Below are positions 1 through 11,124 of a stretch of 64,000 nucleotides of DNA, in pieces. Source of the stretch: Coptis chinensis (taxonomy: Eukaryota; Streptophyta; Magnoliopsida; Ranunculales; Ranunculaceae); the NCBI GenBank assembly GCA_015680905.1, contig CM027381.1:70607501-70671500 (forward strand). Direction: 5' to 3'. The notes below the pieces were generated by a model, which was not told the DNA's origin, did no database searches, and saw only the letters and a program-made list of their open reading frames with translations. Positions within the stretch are counted from its first letter, which is position 1. Each line of letters begins with the position of its first letter. A program made the position numbers and the translations under genes.

Positions 1-419
1 TAATATATTGTACGCGAAAGAATGAAAGTGACTATGAGATATAATTGAGATATTTCTATATATTGTGGCATAGTGCAATAAGGCAATTGACACTTGCATT
101 GATATAGTAGATATGATTATGAGTCATTAATGTATGACACCGAATAAATTACGTAACGAAAATCCTAGAACCCCTGACTACCACAACTCATGTGATTGGC
201 CCTTCGGTAATAGCGAAACGTAATTTATTCACATGAGTTGTGGTAGTCGTTCTAGGATTTTCGTTACGTAATTTATTCAGGTGTCATACATTAATGACTC
301 ATAATCATATCTACTATATCACGTGCAGGTCAATTGCCTTATTGCACTATGCCACAATATATAGAAATATCTCAATTATATCTCATAGTCACTTTCATTC
401 TTTCACGTACAATATATTA
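1..419. repeat. Large near-perfect palindrome (foldback)
   Basis: The first ~195 bases and bases 229-419 are reverse complements with few mismatches or indels, separated by a ~33-bp spacer. The outer ends are TAATATATTGTACGCGAAAG and its near-complement ending at 419. The axis lies near 210. A related stretch (ATGAGTTGTGGTAGTC followed by TTCGTTACGTAATTTATTC) recurs once near 5158-5207, so this belongs to a dispersed repeat family rather than being a unique hairpin. The window may begin inside the structure. Both arms are AT-rich and carry no convincing ORF. It could be a MITE-like foldback or an inverted duplication within a decayed LTR. Confidence 0.85.
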
Positions 420-937
420 TTGCACTACGCCACAACCCCGTGGGCAAATATTCACCGATACTATATTAGCATCTCACATATAAAATAATGGAGTGTATAT
501 ACATTTCTCCAAGATATTGCATTAATATAACTATCCCAGCATATTATATCATGTCACAATACTTCAACGTATCGCATACATCTTTATTATAACGTATTAG
601 GAATATAATGTCTCCTAACATCTCAATATCGTCACGTGTCAAAATACACAACATCAATGTCAAATCTTTCTTAGATAATGACAACCAAATATATACTAGC
701 TTCCATAGCATTTTATTATTATATGTGTCCATATAATATACACATAAAACGAGCACAAATAAAAAAATCCAAATTCACAATCAAAGCCCAATATAAATAT
801 GCTTTACACACTACTCACGCCAAATCTAAATTAGATAATGACCAACCAAGTTATATAATATCGACAATATTTTATTACTATATATATCCATATAAAACAA
901 ACATATGAAAAACTGAAAAGTCCACATTCACGAACGG
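420..937. other. AT-rich repeat-derived spacer
   Basis: No gene is supported here. Phrases such as CAAATCT-TAGATAATGACCAACCAA occur twice (around 660-690 and 825-850), and a similar phrase appears near 5276-5300 in the other copy of this repeat unit. This makes the stretch part of the same repeat family as 5086-6060. Short ORFs on either strand look like chance. Confidence 0.5.
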
Positions 938-1106
938 TCAAAGTCAACGGTCAAATCAAAGTCAACGGTCAAAGGTCAACACCTCATGGTCAAGGTCAAA
1001 CTCAACATGTCATGGTCAAAGTCAAACCGTAAATCGTCAAAGTCAAAGGTGAAAGTCAATGTGTCCCGGTCAAAGTCAATTCATCATTGTCAAAGTCAAA
1101 CCATTG
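938..1106. repeat. Array of GGTCAA/AGTCAA hexamers (W-box-like)
   Basis: About 165 bp contain roughly 15-17 copies of RGTCAA or close variants at irregular 6-15 bp spacing. On the minus strand this reads TTGACY, the core of the W-box recognised by WRKY transcription factors. A weaker version (AAAGTCAATGATCAACGGGTCAATAACC) is seen near 5373-5401 in the related repeat copy. Whether the array binds anything is inference; it may simply be a degenerate short tandem repeat in an LTR-like promoter region. Confidence 0.6.
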
Positions 1107-2443
1107 CTTTCCGTGTTCGACAAGTCTAAGGTCATAGCCATGGTTCATGGCTAAGGTCAAAGGTGCATGGCTCATGGGCTCATGACCAAGGTAATGGTTC
1201 GGACCTAACCGCCAAGCCCAAACCTTATAACCCGAAAAGTCTAAAACCAACTTATTAATTCTAATTCGACCCAAATGGGATCTATATTAAATTATATGGG
1301 ACTGCCCAAGCAATATTAGGAACTCGCCCAAAACTTTAGGGATCGAATCGCCCAAAACACAACCGAAGTTCGACCCAAAACAAACTCATAGAAACTCGCC
1401 CAAGAAAAACTTAACCTAAACTGGCCCAAACTAAACCAAATAAAATCGGGCCCAACAACTAAAATAGAATCGGGCTAAAACCAAAACAAAACAAACCGCC
1501 CAAAATAACCAACCAAGGCCCAAGGCCCAACTAAGATGAACAATTAATCATCTTCTTCACCAAATTTCTGCCACGCCCGGTTAGCGCCACCACCACCACC
1601 ACCTCCAAACTAATGGAAATAGCTCGGTTTTAAACCCCAAGACAAACCCAACCTTCCAATACCAACAACACCCGATTTCCCCTCTCACCAGTAGCCGATT
1701 AATTTCGGCCACCACCGCTCTGCGCAGCCACCACTCCCCGATTCATCAAATCGGTTTTACTCCTCTACACAAACCCTACAACTTTCACAAATCTAATAAC
1801 TCTCAATCATTCAATTCCGATTATCCCTCGACCTAGATCTAAAATTTTCGCGCCATTAATGGCTTCTCTCCGAGCTCAATCGACAAAATTTCAACACACC
1901 CTACACTACCCCCACTTCAAACCATTATTAACCAACCAACGAAATCCAAACAAAATGGTTCAAACGATTTTAAAATGCAAAACCCCAAGTCCCAAAATAT
2001 AGCAAGAATGGCGTTTAAAACCATTAAAGCCTTCAAGCTTTGGCGGCACCTCTAATCTCCATCTCACCCGCGATATTCCATTCCCCACTAACCTCCAACA
2101 ATACAAACCCACAACAACATAAAAACGAGTTCAAAACAGCCATAGACAGGACGCCATTGATGTTCTGTCGAAGCTTCGACAGTTTACCCAAATCAACAAA
2201 GTTTGGACAGTTTAATACAAATCCGAATTTAATAAAATTTAATAACACAAATAGCACGAATTCCAATACAACAGGATAATGAACAGTATAAAAACGAAAC
2301 AATATACGCCGATGTGTGTAAACTACAAATCCGGTGAAATAGCAAAATAGCTACTCAATTGTGAACAAACTTCGGCGAATCCTCCTAGCCCCGATTAAAA
2401 TTACCCCCACTATCCAAAGAAATCCAAATTTCATCTAAAAACC
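1107..2443. other. Repeat-derived region rich in GCCCAA motifs; no gene seen
   Basis: Bases ~1300-1530 carry many GCCCAA/GGCCCA motifs, and a (CCA)n run lies at ~1588-1608. The same order of features (GTCAA-rich, GGCCCA-rich, proline/CCA-rich, then a segment containing AATGGCGTTT) recurs in 5370-6060, which identifies it as another copy of one repeat unit. Short ORFs at 2033-2302 (minus) and 2040-2279 (plus) overlap each other antisense and resemble nothing recognised, so they are not called. Confidence 0.5.
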
Positions 2444-3230
2444 GTCACACCCGAATTTCGACGGCCGAAAAAAACATTATTTGTTCCCGACTCTTGATCT
2501 CAGGGTGTGGCGACTCTCCACTCCCAAAACCCATAGGCGGTTTAATATATGCGGATAATTAAAACCAAAAATAATTTTAACTTAAACAAATCATCATCTT
2601 CATTATAAAACAATTTACAAATGAAAAGGCAAATAATATTATCTCGAAAATCTATATCACCTCGAGGGAAAACAAAACACACACGAGATCGCGATGCTTG
2701 CCACAAGAACCAAGCGACACCAATCTTCTTCATCACTAAACTGTCAAAACTTATCAACTATGTTCATTGAATGAACACACCCGATAAACAAACATGCAAA
2801 TCGGTCACATTATAAAAATGCTTGGTGTGAGTAACCCTAAAATACAACATATACTTATACCAATATATACACAAACCATCACGACCGTTAGTTCCTCCAC
2901 CGAAACCTTAACTTTCAATGACTAATATAACATCCTTAAAGTACAATAATTAAAGGCGGGTAGTTCCTCCACCGAGGCGCCTTAACTTCCACTAACCACC
3001 TGACAAACTATCGCGATCATAAATAAGGCATGTAGTTCCTCCATCGAAGCCTTAGGTTCTAACTAAACAAATAACCAACCAAGCATATTACCATAATTAG
3101 ATTATTTGGGGCTTTCTTTTAGCGTCCACAAAATTCCGCGTCGTATCTATGTCTTACCTAGTTTCCTTAGCTACCACAATCGCTATCCAACGCCGAACAT
3201 GTACATCCACATGCCTCCCCTTATATAATG
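2444..3230 (+). repeat. Inverted-repeat arm A
   Basis: It starts GTCACACCCGAATTTCGAC, which resembles the start of many plant Ty3/gypsy LTRs. It includes three spaced copies of a TAGTTCCTCCACCGAAG-type motif (about 2890, 2950 and 3030) and ends in CCCCTTATATAATG. Arm A' (3296-4043) is its reverse complement across a 65-bp centre. Direct or inverted copies also lie at 4044-5085 and 6529-7487. No coding capacity is seen. It is probably an LTR fragment rearranged into an inverted duplication. Confidence 0.75.
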
Positions 3231-3295
3231 GCTTCCGTGTGAGGATTTACCTGGTGTGCGGCATCCCGCTCAGGGTGGTTACGCACGGAGTGGTA

Positions 3296-4043
3296 CATTA
3301 TATAAGGGGAGGCATGTGGATGTACATGTTCGGCGTTGGGTAGGGATTGTGGTAGCCAGGGAAACTAGGTAAGACATAGATACGACGTGAATTTTAGGGA
3401 CACGCAAAGAAAGCCTGAAATAATCTAATTATGGTAATATGCTTGGTTGGTTATTTGTTTAGTTAGAACCTAAAAACTTCGATGGAGGAACTACATGCCT
3501 TATTTATGATGCGATATAGTTTGTTGTGTGGTTAGTGGGAAGTTAAGCGCCTCGATGGAGGAACTACCTGCCTTTAATTATTGTATTTAAGGATGTTATA
3601 TTAGTCATTGAAAGTTAAAACCTCCGTGGAGGAACTAACGTCCATATGGTTTGTGTATATATTGGTATAAGTATATGTTAGATTTTAGGGCTACTCACAC
3701 CAAAGATTTTATAATTGACCGATTTGCATGTTTGTTTATCGGGTGTGTTCATTCAATGAACATAGTTGATAAGTTTTGACAGTTTAGTGATGAAGAAGAT
3801 TGGTTCTTGCTTGTGGTTTCATATTAACATTGATCTCGTGTCATGTTTTGTTTTCCTCGAGGTGATATAGATTTTCAGTTGAGATAATATTATTTGCCTT
3901 TTCATTTGTAAATTGTTTTATAATGAAGATGACTGTTGTTTAAGTTAAAATTTTTATTGGTTTTTAATTATCCGCATATATTAAACTGTTTATGGGTTTT
4001 TGGGAGTGGAGAGTGCGTCACACCTCGGAGATCGATACCAAAC
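3296..4043 (-). repeat. Inverted-repeat arm A' (reverse complement of arm A)
   Basis: The arm begins CATTATATAAGGGGAGGCATG and runs through the inverted TAGTTCCTCC motifs to GTGCGTCACACCTCGGAGATCG. It then stops abruptly where arm B starts with TGTCACACCCCG at 4044. Together with the centre (3231-3295) it is also a direct repeat of 6626-7440. The outer ~60 bp present in B' (GGGGACAAATAATG... to the terminal TGTGACA) are missing here, so A' is truncated. Confidence 0.75.
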
Positions 4044-5085
4044 TGTCACACCCCGAATTTCGATAAATCAGATAATATAAATGATATCCGACTCCTCGAT
4101 ATCCGAGATGTGACACCAACCTCAAAACCCAATCTATATCATAACCCTTAATGAATAATAACACATGCGGAAAACAAATAGAATAAAATACTCAAAACAA
4201 TCCACTCATCATTATGAATACTTGTGATCAGAATTAAGTTACAAACTTCTTCACTTAATAATAATACGGAAAAATAAATTAAACATATATCCCCAACAAA
4301 TTTCCACTACATCTCTGAGGAAAAATGAAACAACATCTTATTGAAAATAAATGCTAACATCAATCACGAACGAGCGCCACCTTCTTCGAACATCAGCTAA
4401 CCCCCGTCGGTGATCGACTATGTTCATATAAGAACACACCCGATTAGCAAACATGCAAATCGGGTCATTGACATTATAAATAATGTTGGTATGAGTAGCC
4501 TTAGAAACCATATAGATATACATAAAATTTCATTCTTTACATGGCAGGTAGTTCCTCCATCGAGGCTCCTTAGCTTAAGGTAGTTAGTTCCTTCATAAAG
4601 GCACCTTAACTTCTAACTGTGAGTAAATAAGTTATGGCATCCTAATACTTACCGTTATGCATGCTCTATCGCAGAGTGGGTCCTCTCTGCAAGAATAATT
4701 AGTTTAACCCACTCTCCTGCAAGCAATTTGTGATAATCATAGCATAAATTGAAACTTAACTTGCTAACCACACCGAAGGAAAAAAAATAACATATCAGTA
4801 ACATTTATCAAGTGTCCCTAGTAACACGTCGTCTCTATGTTTTACCTAGTTTTCCTGGCTACCACAATCGCTACCAACGCCGAACATGTACATCCACATG
4901 CCTCCCCTTACATAATGAACCACTCCGTCGCGTAACTACCACCTCGGCGGGATGCGCCTGACAGTAAATCCTCACACGGAAGCAATTATGTAAGTAATGC
5001 CACTATTCGGCATAAAATATTGCGCATCATTGTTCTATTTTGCGAACGGAATATATCAAGCCACTATTCGGCTACGATTGCCCAA
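4044..5085 (+). repeat. Inverted-repeat arm B
   Basis: It starts TGTCACACCCCGAATTTCG, the inverted match of the terminal CGAAATTCGGGGTGTGACA at 7469-7487. The first ~330 bp are diverged from the other arms. From ~4420 (GTTCATATAAGAACACACCCG) onward it follows arm A, with two TAGTTCCTYC motifs (4550, 4582). It extends further inward than A, through a segment with GCCACTATTCGGC that is inverted at 6532-6545. It is therefore a more complete but older-looking copy. Confidence 0.7.
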
Positions 5086-6528
5086 CACATGGGTCAATCA
5101 ACATCTCATATATATACAACATCTTATATATCAAATACGCCCACACAGGGCAGATCACATGAGTTGTGGTAGTCAGGTTCTAGGATTTTCGTTACGTAAT
5201 TTATTCCAAAGTATATATCTATGCATCTTAAAATTTCTCTATTTTCACGTGTCAATATTTACACAAGATCAACGTCAAATCTATATTAGATACTGACCAG
5301 CAAGTTTATACAAGTATCACCCACATCCTATCATCGGATTGGTCCAGAAATTCAGTCTATAACATTTTTGGAAAAAGTCAATGATCAACGGGTCAATAAC
5401 CCAACGAATGGCGGTCCTAACCGGTGGTCATTCCGCCGGTCCTCACCCAAATCCATATTTAAAAGTTCAAACCCCGGTCCTAAAGCGATCTAAAACCCGA
5501 TCCGGGTTAACCCGGCCCATAACTGATCTGGCCCAATTGGAAATCTCAAAATTAAGTAGATTCCATGTGACCCAATTCAAATTTTAGGACCAGCCCACAT
5601 AAACCTTGTAAACCGGCCCAAAACCAAATACTAATATGGTCCGGCCCAACTAATTAGTCCTAAGCCAAAAAGTAAATCGCGACCTGGAGCACCCGATCGC
5701 TCTCACTGTCATCCCTTCCGCAGCAACAGCCGCTCCTTCCAGCCACCTCCAAAAACCTTCACACACCACCCAAATCTATCTAAGCGAAAATGGAGTGGGT
5801 GAAAAACCCCACCACTTTGCTTCACCAAGCACCCCCGATTTTCAGTTAGAAAACACTTCAAAATTTATTAGATCCGACCGCCATAACTGTTCTTGGGAGT
5901 TTTCGAACCCCCACAAACTCTCTACCACCACCATACCTCAAACCAACAACCCTCCCTACCAAAAACAGCTCAAACCCGCACCAATAAATTCACAAACAAA
6001 ACTTTCTCAGTAACGCAGTAATGGCCGAAATGGCGTTTTTTGACAGAGGAGGTTAGGGGCTCGCGCCTCCCTTCCCCACCACCTAATGGTGTAGGCAAGA
6101 CTAACAACTCTTCGAGTATCTAACATGTACGAGGAAAAATCCATGGTTGTTCGTAACAAAAATGGCATGAAAAGTAATAGAACGGTGGTTCTTCAAGAAC
6201 CCGAAAATGTGGTCTCATTAATGCATGTCTAGATCACGAGAAACAATCAAGAATAACCTACTCACAATAAGAATAATCTTTGCAGAGAAAAAGAGCAGAC
6301 AATGAAGGATGAACAAAACATGGTTTTTAAAGTCCAGTTAATGTGTCTATATACGGGAAAACCGAAAAAGATAAACTACTCACTTTATGTGTTAATAGCA
6401 ACAGAAAATATCGACGAAAATAATGAAAGATCCAATCCCAGCTAGCTCGCGAAAATAATCTGAATGGCCTTCGGGCGGCCCTTCTGGCGTTTCAGTTAAT
6501 CTGAATGGCCTTCGGGCGGCCCTCCTGG
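5086..6528. other. Centre of the B/B' inverted repeat; no gene seen
   Basis: This contains a fragment of the 1-419 palindrome family (near 5158-5207), GTCAA- and GGCCCA-rich tracts like 938-1530, and a duplicated GC-rich phrase TGAATGGCCTTCGGGCGGCC at ~6461-6480 and ~6502-6521 (41-bp spacing). A 72-codon ORF at 5795-6013 lies in proline/asparagine-rich low-complexity sequence and is not called. The order of blocks matches 420-2443, so both are copies of one repeat unit. Confidence 0.5.
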
Positions 6529-7487
6529 CGTAGCCGAATAGTGGCTTGATTATTCCGTTTGCAAAATAGAACGATGATGCGCAATATTTTATGCCGAATA
6601 GTGGCAGTGCTTACATAGATTTGGCTTCCGTGTGAGGATTTACCTGGTGTGCGGCATCCCGCTCAGGGTGGTTACGCACGGAGTGGCTCATTATGTAAGG
6701 GAGGCATGTGGATGTACATGTTCGGCGTTGGGTAGCGATTGTGGTAGCCAGGGAAACTAGGTAAGACATAGATACGACGTGAATTTTAGGGACATGCAAA
6801 GAAAGCCCCAAAATAATCTAATTATGGTAATATGTTTAGTTGGTTATTTGTTTAGTTAAAACCTAAAAGCTCGATGGAGGAACTACATGCCTTATTTATG
6901 ATGCGATAGTTTGTTGTGTGGTTAGTGGGAAGTTAAAGGCTCGATTGGAGGAACTACCTGCCTAAATTATTGTACTTAAGGATGTTGTTTTAGTCATTGA
7001 AAGTTAAGGCGCCTCGGTGGAGGAACTAACTGCCGTATGGATTTTGTATATATATGTATATTATATGTTGTATTTTAGGGCTATTACTCACACCAAAGAT
7101 TGTTTATAATGTCACCCGATTTGCATGTTTGCTTATCGGGTGTGTTCATTAAATGAACATAGTTGATAAGTCTTGACAGGTTTAGTGATGAAGAAGATTG
7201 GTTGCTGCTTGTGGTTTGCATTAGCATTGCATCTCAGGTTGTGTTTTGTTTTCCCTTGAGGTGATATAGATTTTCAGTCGAGATAATATTATTTGCATTT
7301 TCATTTGTAAATTGTTTTATAATGAAGAGGACTTTGTTTAAGTTAAGATTTTTATTGGTTTTAATTATCCGCATATTTTAAACTATTTATGGGTTTTTGG
7401 AAGTTGAGAGTGCGTCACACCTCGGAGATCGAAGAGTCGGGGACAAATAATGTTTTTCCGAATTCTGTCGAAATTCGGGGTGTGACA
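6529..7487 (-). repeat. Inverted-repeat arm B' ending CGGGGTGTGACA
   Basis: The arm runs from GCCGAATAGTGGC through GGCTTCCGTGTGAGGATTTACC and the inverted TAGTTCCTCC motifs to a terminal TCGAAATTCGGGGTGTGACA. It is the best-preserved outer end of the family and is a direct repeat of 3231-4043. The TG...CA-type terminus fits an LTR end in minus orientation. No internal retrotransposon domain accompanies it here, so a solo or rearranged LTR is the likeliest origin. The family assignment is inference. Confidence 0.75.
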
Positions 7488-7669
7488 ATTGCTCTTTGGC
7501 TAATAGGCCCATATTCGTTTTGCGGCATAGCGCTTCTCAACTTCACCTCCATGTTTCGTTAGATAATTGTCTCGTACCAAACATAAAACAGATGAAAATC
7601 TAACGGACACCATAACCTTCACTGAACGATACACTTGGACACAACCATATCGATTATATTAACTTTCTT

Positions 7670-7927
7670 TCAAACTGCGTTGTGGTTTAGACTCCTCAGG
7701 CGATTGGTGTAATAGTCCGCACTCGGGTCGATGCTAGGGAAGGATATGAGGTAAATTGATATACATCCAATGGGAAAATTTCCAGGCCCAACAACACGCA
7801 CCGCACCAGCACGAATCACTTGTCTCACAGCGTTTGTTCTCCCACTAACGACTTGGGGCACGTAGCTTCTAATCTCCTCAACTGGGTTGTGTTGGAAAAA
7901 AGCATTTTTATAGTCATTTCCACCAAC
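7670..7927 (-). pseudogene. GDSL esterase/lipase exon fragment
   Basis: Read on the minus strand this encodes GGNDYKNAFFQ, then VEEIRSYVP, then GAVRVVGPGNFPIGC. These are the block with the oxyanion-hole Asn (GGNDY) and the following conserved PGNFPIGC block of plant GDSL lipases, a family of secreted or vacuolar ester hydrolases. The 5' edge coincides with a splice acceptor (CCCTCAG then GTTGGTGG), as expected for an internal exon. The frame ends in a stop soon after IYLISFPSIDPS. The block with the catalytic Ser (GDS) and the C-terminal block with Asp/His are absent nearby, so this is a fragment. It may have been captured by a transposon or be left from a decayed gene. Confidence 0.8.
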
Positions 7928-8014
7928 CTGAGGGAATGTCTATGCCATTGTGTGCATGCACCAGGAGTGCGACAGGTATGAACGAGATGGTCTCTAAAGT
8001 CTAAACCATTACAG

Positions 8015-8266
8015 TTGCATACTGAGGGGATGATTGAGCCTGGTCACGGTGATGTTTCTAGAGGGTCGTTGGATATTTTCCTCTTGCACTTTGCTTCGCT
8101 GGAGGTTGCTGATAGCAAGAAAAAGAATAAAACCATACCGGCAAAAGAGATCCTAAAAAGGTTAGGGCAGTGCAAAGATTGGTATGATGTGTACGAAGAT
8201 GAGATTTTGAGTGAAAAGTTAATGCACTCGTATAGCAACATGAGGAAGATACATGAAGATCAATAA
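8015..8266 (+). CDS. Unidentified short ORF, possible gene fragment
   Basis: The 83-codon frame starts MHTEGMIEPGHGD and contains SRGSLDIFLLHFASLEV, then a lysine-rich KKKNK stretch and a charged KDWYDVYEDEILSEKL segment. Composition looks protein-like, with a hydrophobic patch and acidic/basic alternation, but I do not recognise the family. The frame ends shortly before another segment (8292-8460) with an open, Trp/Tyr-rich frame in a different phase, so the region may be a patchwork of gene pieces. No promoter or splice sites were identified. It lies 90 bp from the GDSL fragment on the opposite strand. Confidence 0.3.
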   Translation: MHTEGMIEPGHGDVSRGSLDIFLLHFASLEVADSKKKNKTIPAKEILKRLGQCKDWYDVYEDEILSEKLMHSYSNMRKIHEDQ

Positions 8267-10800
8267 ATTCTAAGATTTACAAAAACAAACGTGGGAGAAA
8301 AGATTGTGCGATTACCTTAACGAGAAAGTATGGCCTCCAGAGTACATACCGGAGCGGATCCATGAGAAGTACATCTTGATAGATTGGATTATGTGCCAAC
8401 TCGTTTTCGAGACCCATCAAAACAAGACAGCTTTTCATATATGGAGAGCCCAGTACGCAAAAAACTCTTGTCATTAGCTATATCGCTAAGGTATTGAGAG
8501 TCTATTTGCAGCTCGGCTCGGGTAGCCTGTTCCAGTTTGAGCAGCTCAGTCAGCACATCTTCTATCACCAACTCCATCCTTTTCTTCTGATCATCTATCG
8601 CAAGAGGCGTAGTTATACCTTCCCAAATTCTTATATAATCCGAATTCTTATCTAATCCGAAGTTGGCATCCAGTTTTAGTCGCTAAAGTTTCACCTTCGA
8701 ATCCAATTCGTATTTAACTTTTTTTCTTCCTATTATTACTAAACTGCCCCTACATTTAATTTTAACTCTCTAATCCTAATATAAATCTTCCACTGGCATG
8801 AGTAGTCAAAATCAATTTTATTGTTATTACGTAATTTTTTCGGTACAGTTTTTGGCATCAATTTCTTTTGCCATTTTTTCTGTGTCACCCATTTCAATTC
8901 TCTCTTCAGTCATCTTTTATTTAACTACATTGTGTCCCATATAAGTTAGTTTGACATTATTTCGTTCACAATACTTCACGTATTTTTCCCGACAGTCCAT
9001 TGTCCTATCGTTTCCATTCACACGATACTTTGTTATACATTCCGCTCACTCTTTTCTTCTTCTATTTTTTCTTCGATTTTTCTTCTCTTCTTTGTCATAT
9101 GAACTTTGTTCGCATGCCAAAAAGGAGCAGTGTTTCGACCCCCACCTACGTGGCAAACGTCCATTAGTAGAGGTCTCCATTTTTATTCGTTAAATTGACA
9201 GGGCTAAAGCCCAATTTGCAATACCATGGATTGATGTACAGGCCCATTAACTCATGTGTCTAGGGCTAAACCCTAGCCACATGGCTTGCCACTTACGTAT
9301 ATTAATTTATGTCCATATTCGTTTCTTATCAAAGAGATAATTATCAATTAAGAGTCATGTTCAATTACGATTACTTGAGCTACAAGAAATCCCTACTCTA
9401 CACATATAAATATCAAACTATTTTTCATACAGAACTACGTTCTTGAGACTTGATCCCATCGATAATTTGGGTATGTAGGCAACCGAAAGGTATAGTCTCA
9501 TCATTCACTCAATCACCATCACTTTTCTAACTACTTTTCTACGTTCTTCATCTATTTCGTCGCCACTTAGTGTTTTGATCATATTTGGTCGAAACAATGC
9601 GTAAGAAGGGTTGTAATGCAGTAATGTAAGAATAATAAAACACACATTTGGAAGCTGATCAAAATTTCGATGAGTTTTTGCAATCATTTTTTTACCAATG
9701 TAAGAGGTTTCCAAATAAGCTAAAATTTTGTGGAGATGATCATTATGGTAAGTATATCATATTCACAAAAAATTAGGGTTAAATTTATTTTCTAGGTGAA
9801 GTTTTACTTGCATACTTATTTTAAGTTAACTTAAGTAGCTACTTTTTAGAGAAAGACTATAGACTATATATAGTCTTTCTTTAAAAAGTAGGAATAAGAA
9901 GAAACACAGTAAGGGATTTACACTAAAACATGATAGACGAAGAACTAAACTAAAATATAAGAAAAATGTTTCATCTCCCCTCCCAAGAGAAAGGAGCTTA
10001 ACTCCTCATACTATGCTATGAATACAATATGAAAATGAACGATATTTATTGATGGTAATGGTGAAAAAAGTCTAAACTTTCTACTATCATAATTCTAGAT
10101 CTAAGATGCAAAAACAATACTTCCCAGGATTAGATAAAACTAGGGTTTTTGTGCCTTATATCATGACTTACACGTTCGATCTAGGTAGAGATGCAATTCG
10201 GGAATTTATTTGGTATTAAATTCTCTTGAATAATTCTAGAAGCAATCCTGTAGAAGTTGGGTTCGTTTACACAAAAGTCAGACGTGGTCCACTTTACCTT
10301 ACAAGCTATTTTCTTTTGAACAACTTTCAATTTTCTAATTCTTGTAAAATTCTGAATTCTTTTTCATGTTGATATCTTTTTCTCATGAATTCGGAACTAA
10401 GGCTATGAGATCAGTTTCAAGACTTTTCTAACTCAATTATTATCCTATTTTAGAGTCCCATTATGTTTGACACTTTTAGAGACAAATAAGATGTTTTTTG
10501 CCCTTGGCCTTTTGCTATAATTCCAAATGACTCGATCTCTTTCCCTCTATATTTAGCATTTAGGTTTTTTAACCTGTAAAAACTCAAATTGTATAATACT
10601 AGAACATTTAAATATAAAATTGAGACTAACATGCACGTAATTGAATATATAAATCATTATTTTTGAGCACTTATCAATTTCTTAAAATATTTACACAAGA
10701 AATGGCCTCCATTAAGAAAATAACAATTACAAGTCAATTGTAAGGTGAGTGTCAAATTTGTTATAAACACCTAGCTAGATACATGTTGTTTGGAATCAAC
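8267..10800. other. Low-copy-looking AT-rich spacer; no gene supported
   Basis: Short overlapping ORFs at 8277-8577 on both strands may continue the gene-fragment patchwork, but no domain is recognisable. From 8600 on the sequence is AT-rich with pyrimidine tracts (9050-9090). A perfect small hairpin-like sequence (AAGACTATAGACTATATATAGTCTT) lies near 9853-9879. The mixed-strand short ORFs at 8951-9193, 9505-9714 and 10450-10632 have compositions expected by chance. Confidence 0.4.
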
Positions 10801-10806
10801 ATCATA

Positions 10807-10988
10807 TTGAGGGGTGTGCACGGGTCAGTTCGGATTGGATTTGAGACTAAACCAATAACCAAACTAACTCTATCAGTTTTCAAATATATTTAACCGAACT
10901 AAACCAACTCATAAACATAACCGACCCAAAACCAACCAGTTTGATTCAGTCGATTTTATAAATTTGGCCGGTTTTATGCACACCCCTA
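10807..10988. mobile_element. Short inverted-repeat MITE
   Basis: The left end TTGAGGGGTGTGCAC pairs with the right end TGCACACCCCTAA, separated by ~155 bp of AACC/GGTT-type sequence (repeated ACCAAACTAA and AACCGA phrases). The hexamer ATCATA flanks both sides (10801-10806 and 10989-10994), a possible target duplication. The size and the AGGGGTGTGCA terminus are like non-autonomous hAT-type plant MITEs, but an 8-bp duplication is not seen, so the superfamily is uncertain. No ORF. Confidence 0.6.
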
Positions 10989-11124
10989 ATCATACCCACT
11001 TTCTATTAATTTTTCAAAATTTGGTTTGTAATAATAATATTCATGGACTTTGTAAGGGACTAAGGGTCCACAATTCATTATATCGTCGATACCAAAAAAC
11101 AATCATTATATTGTGGTTGTCTAA

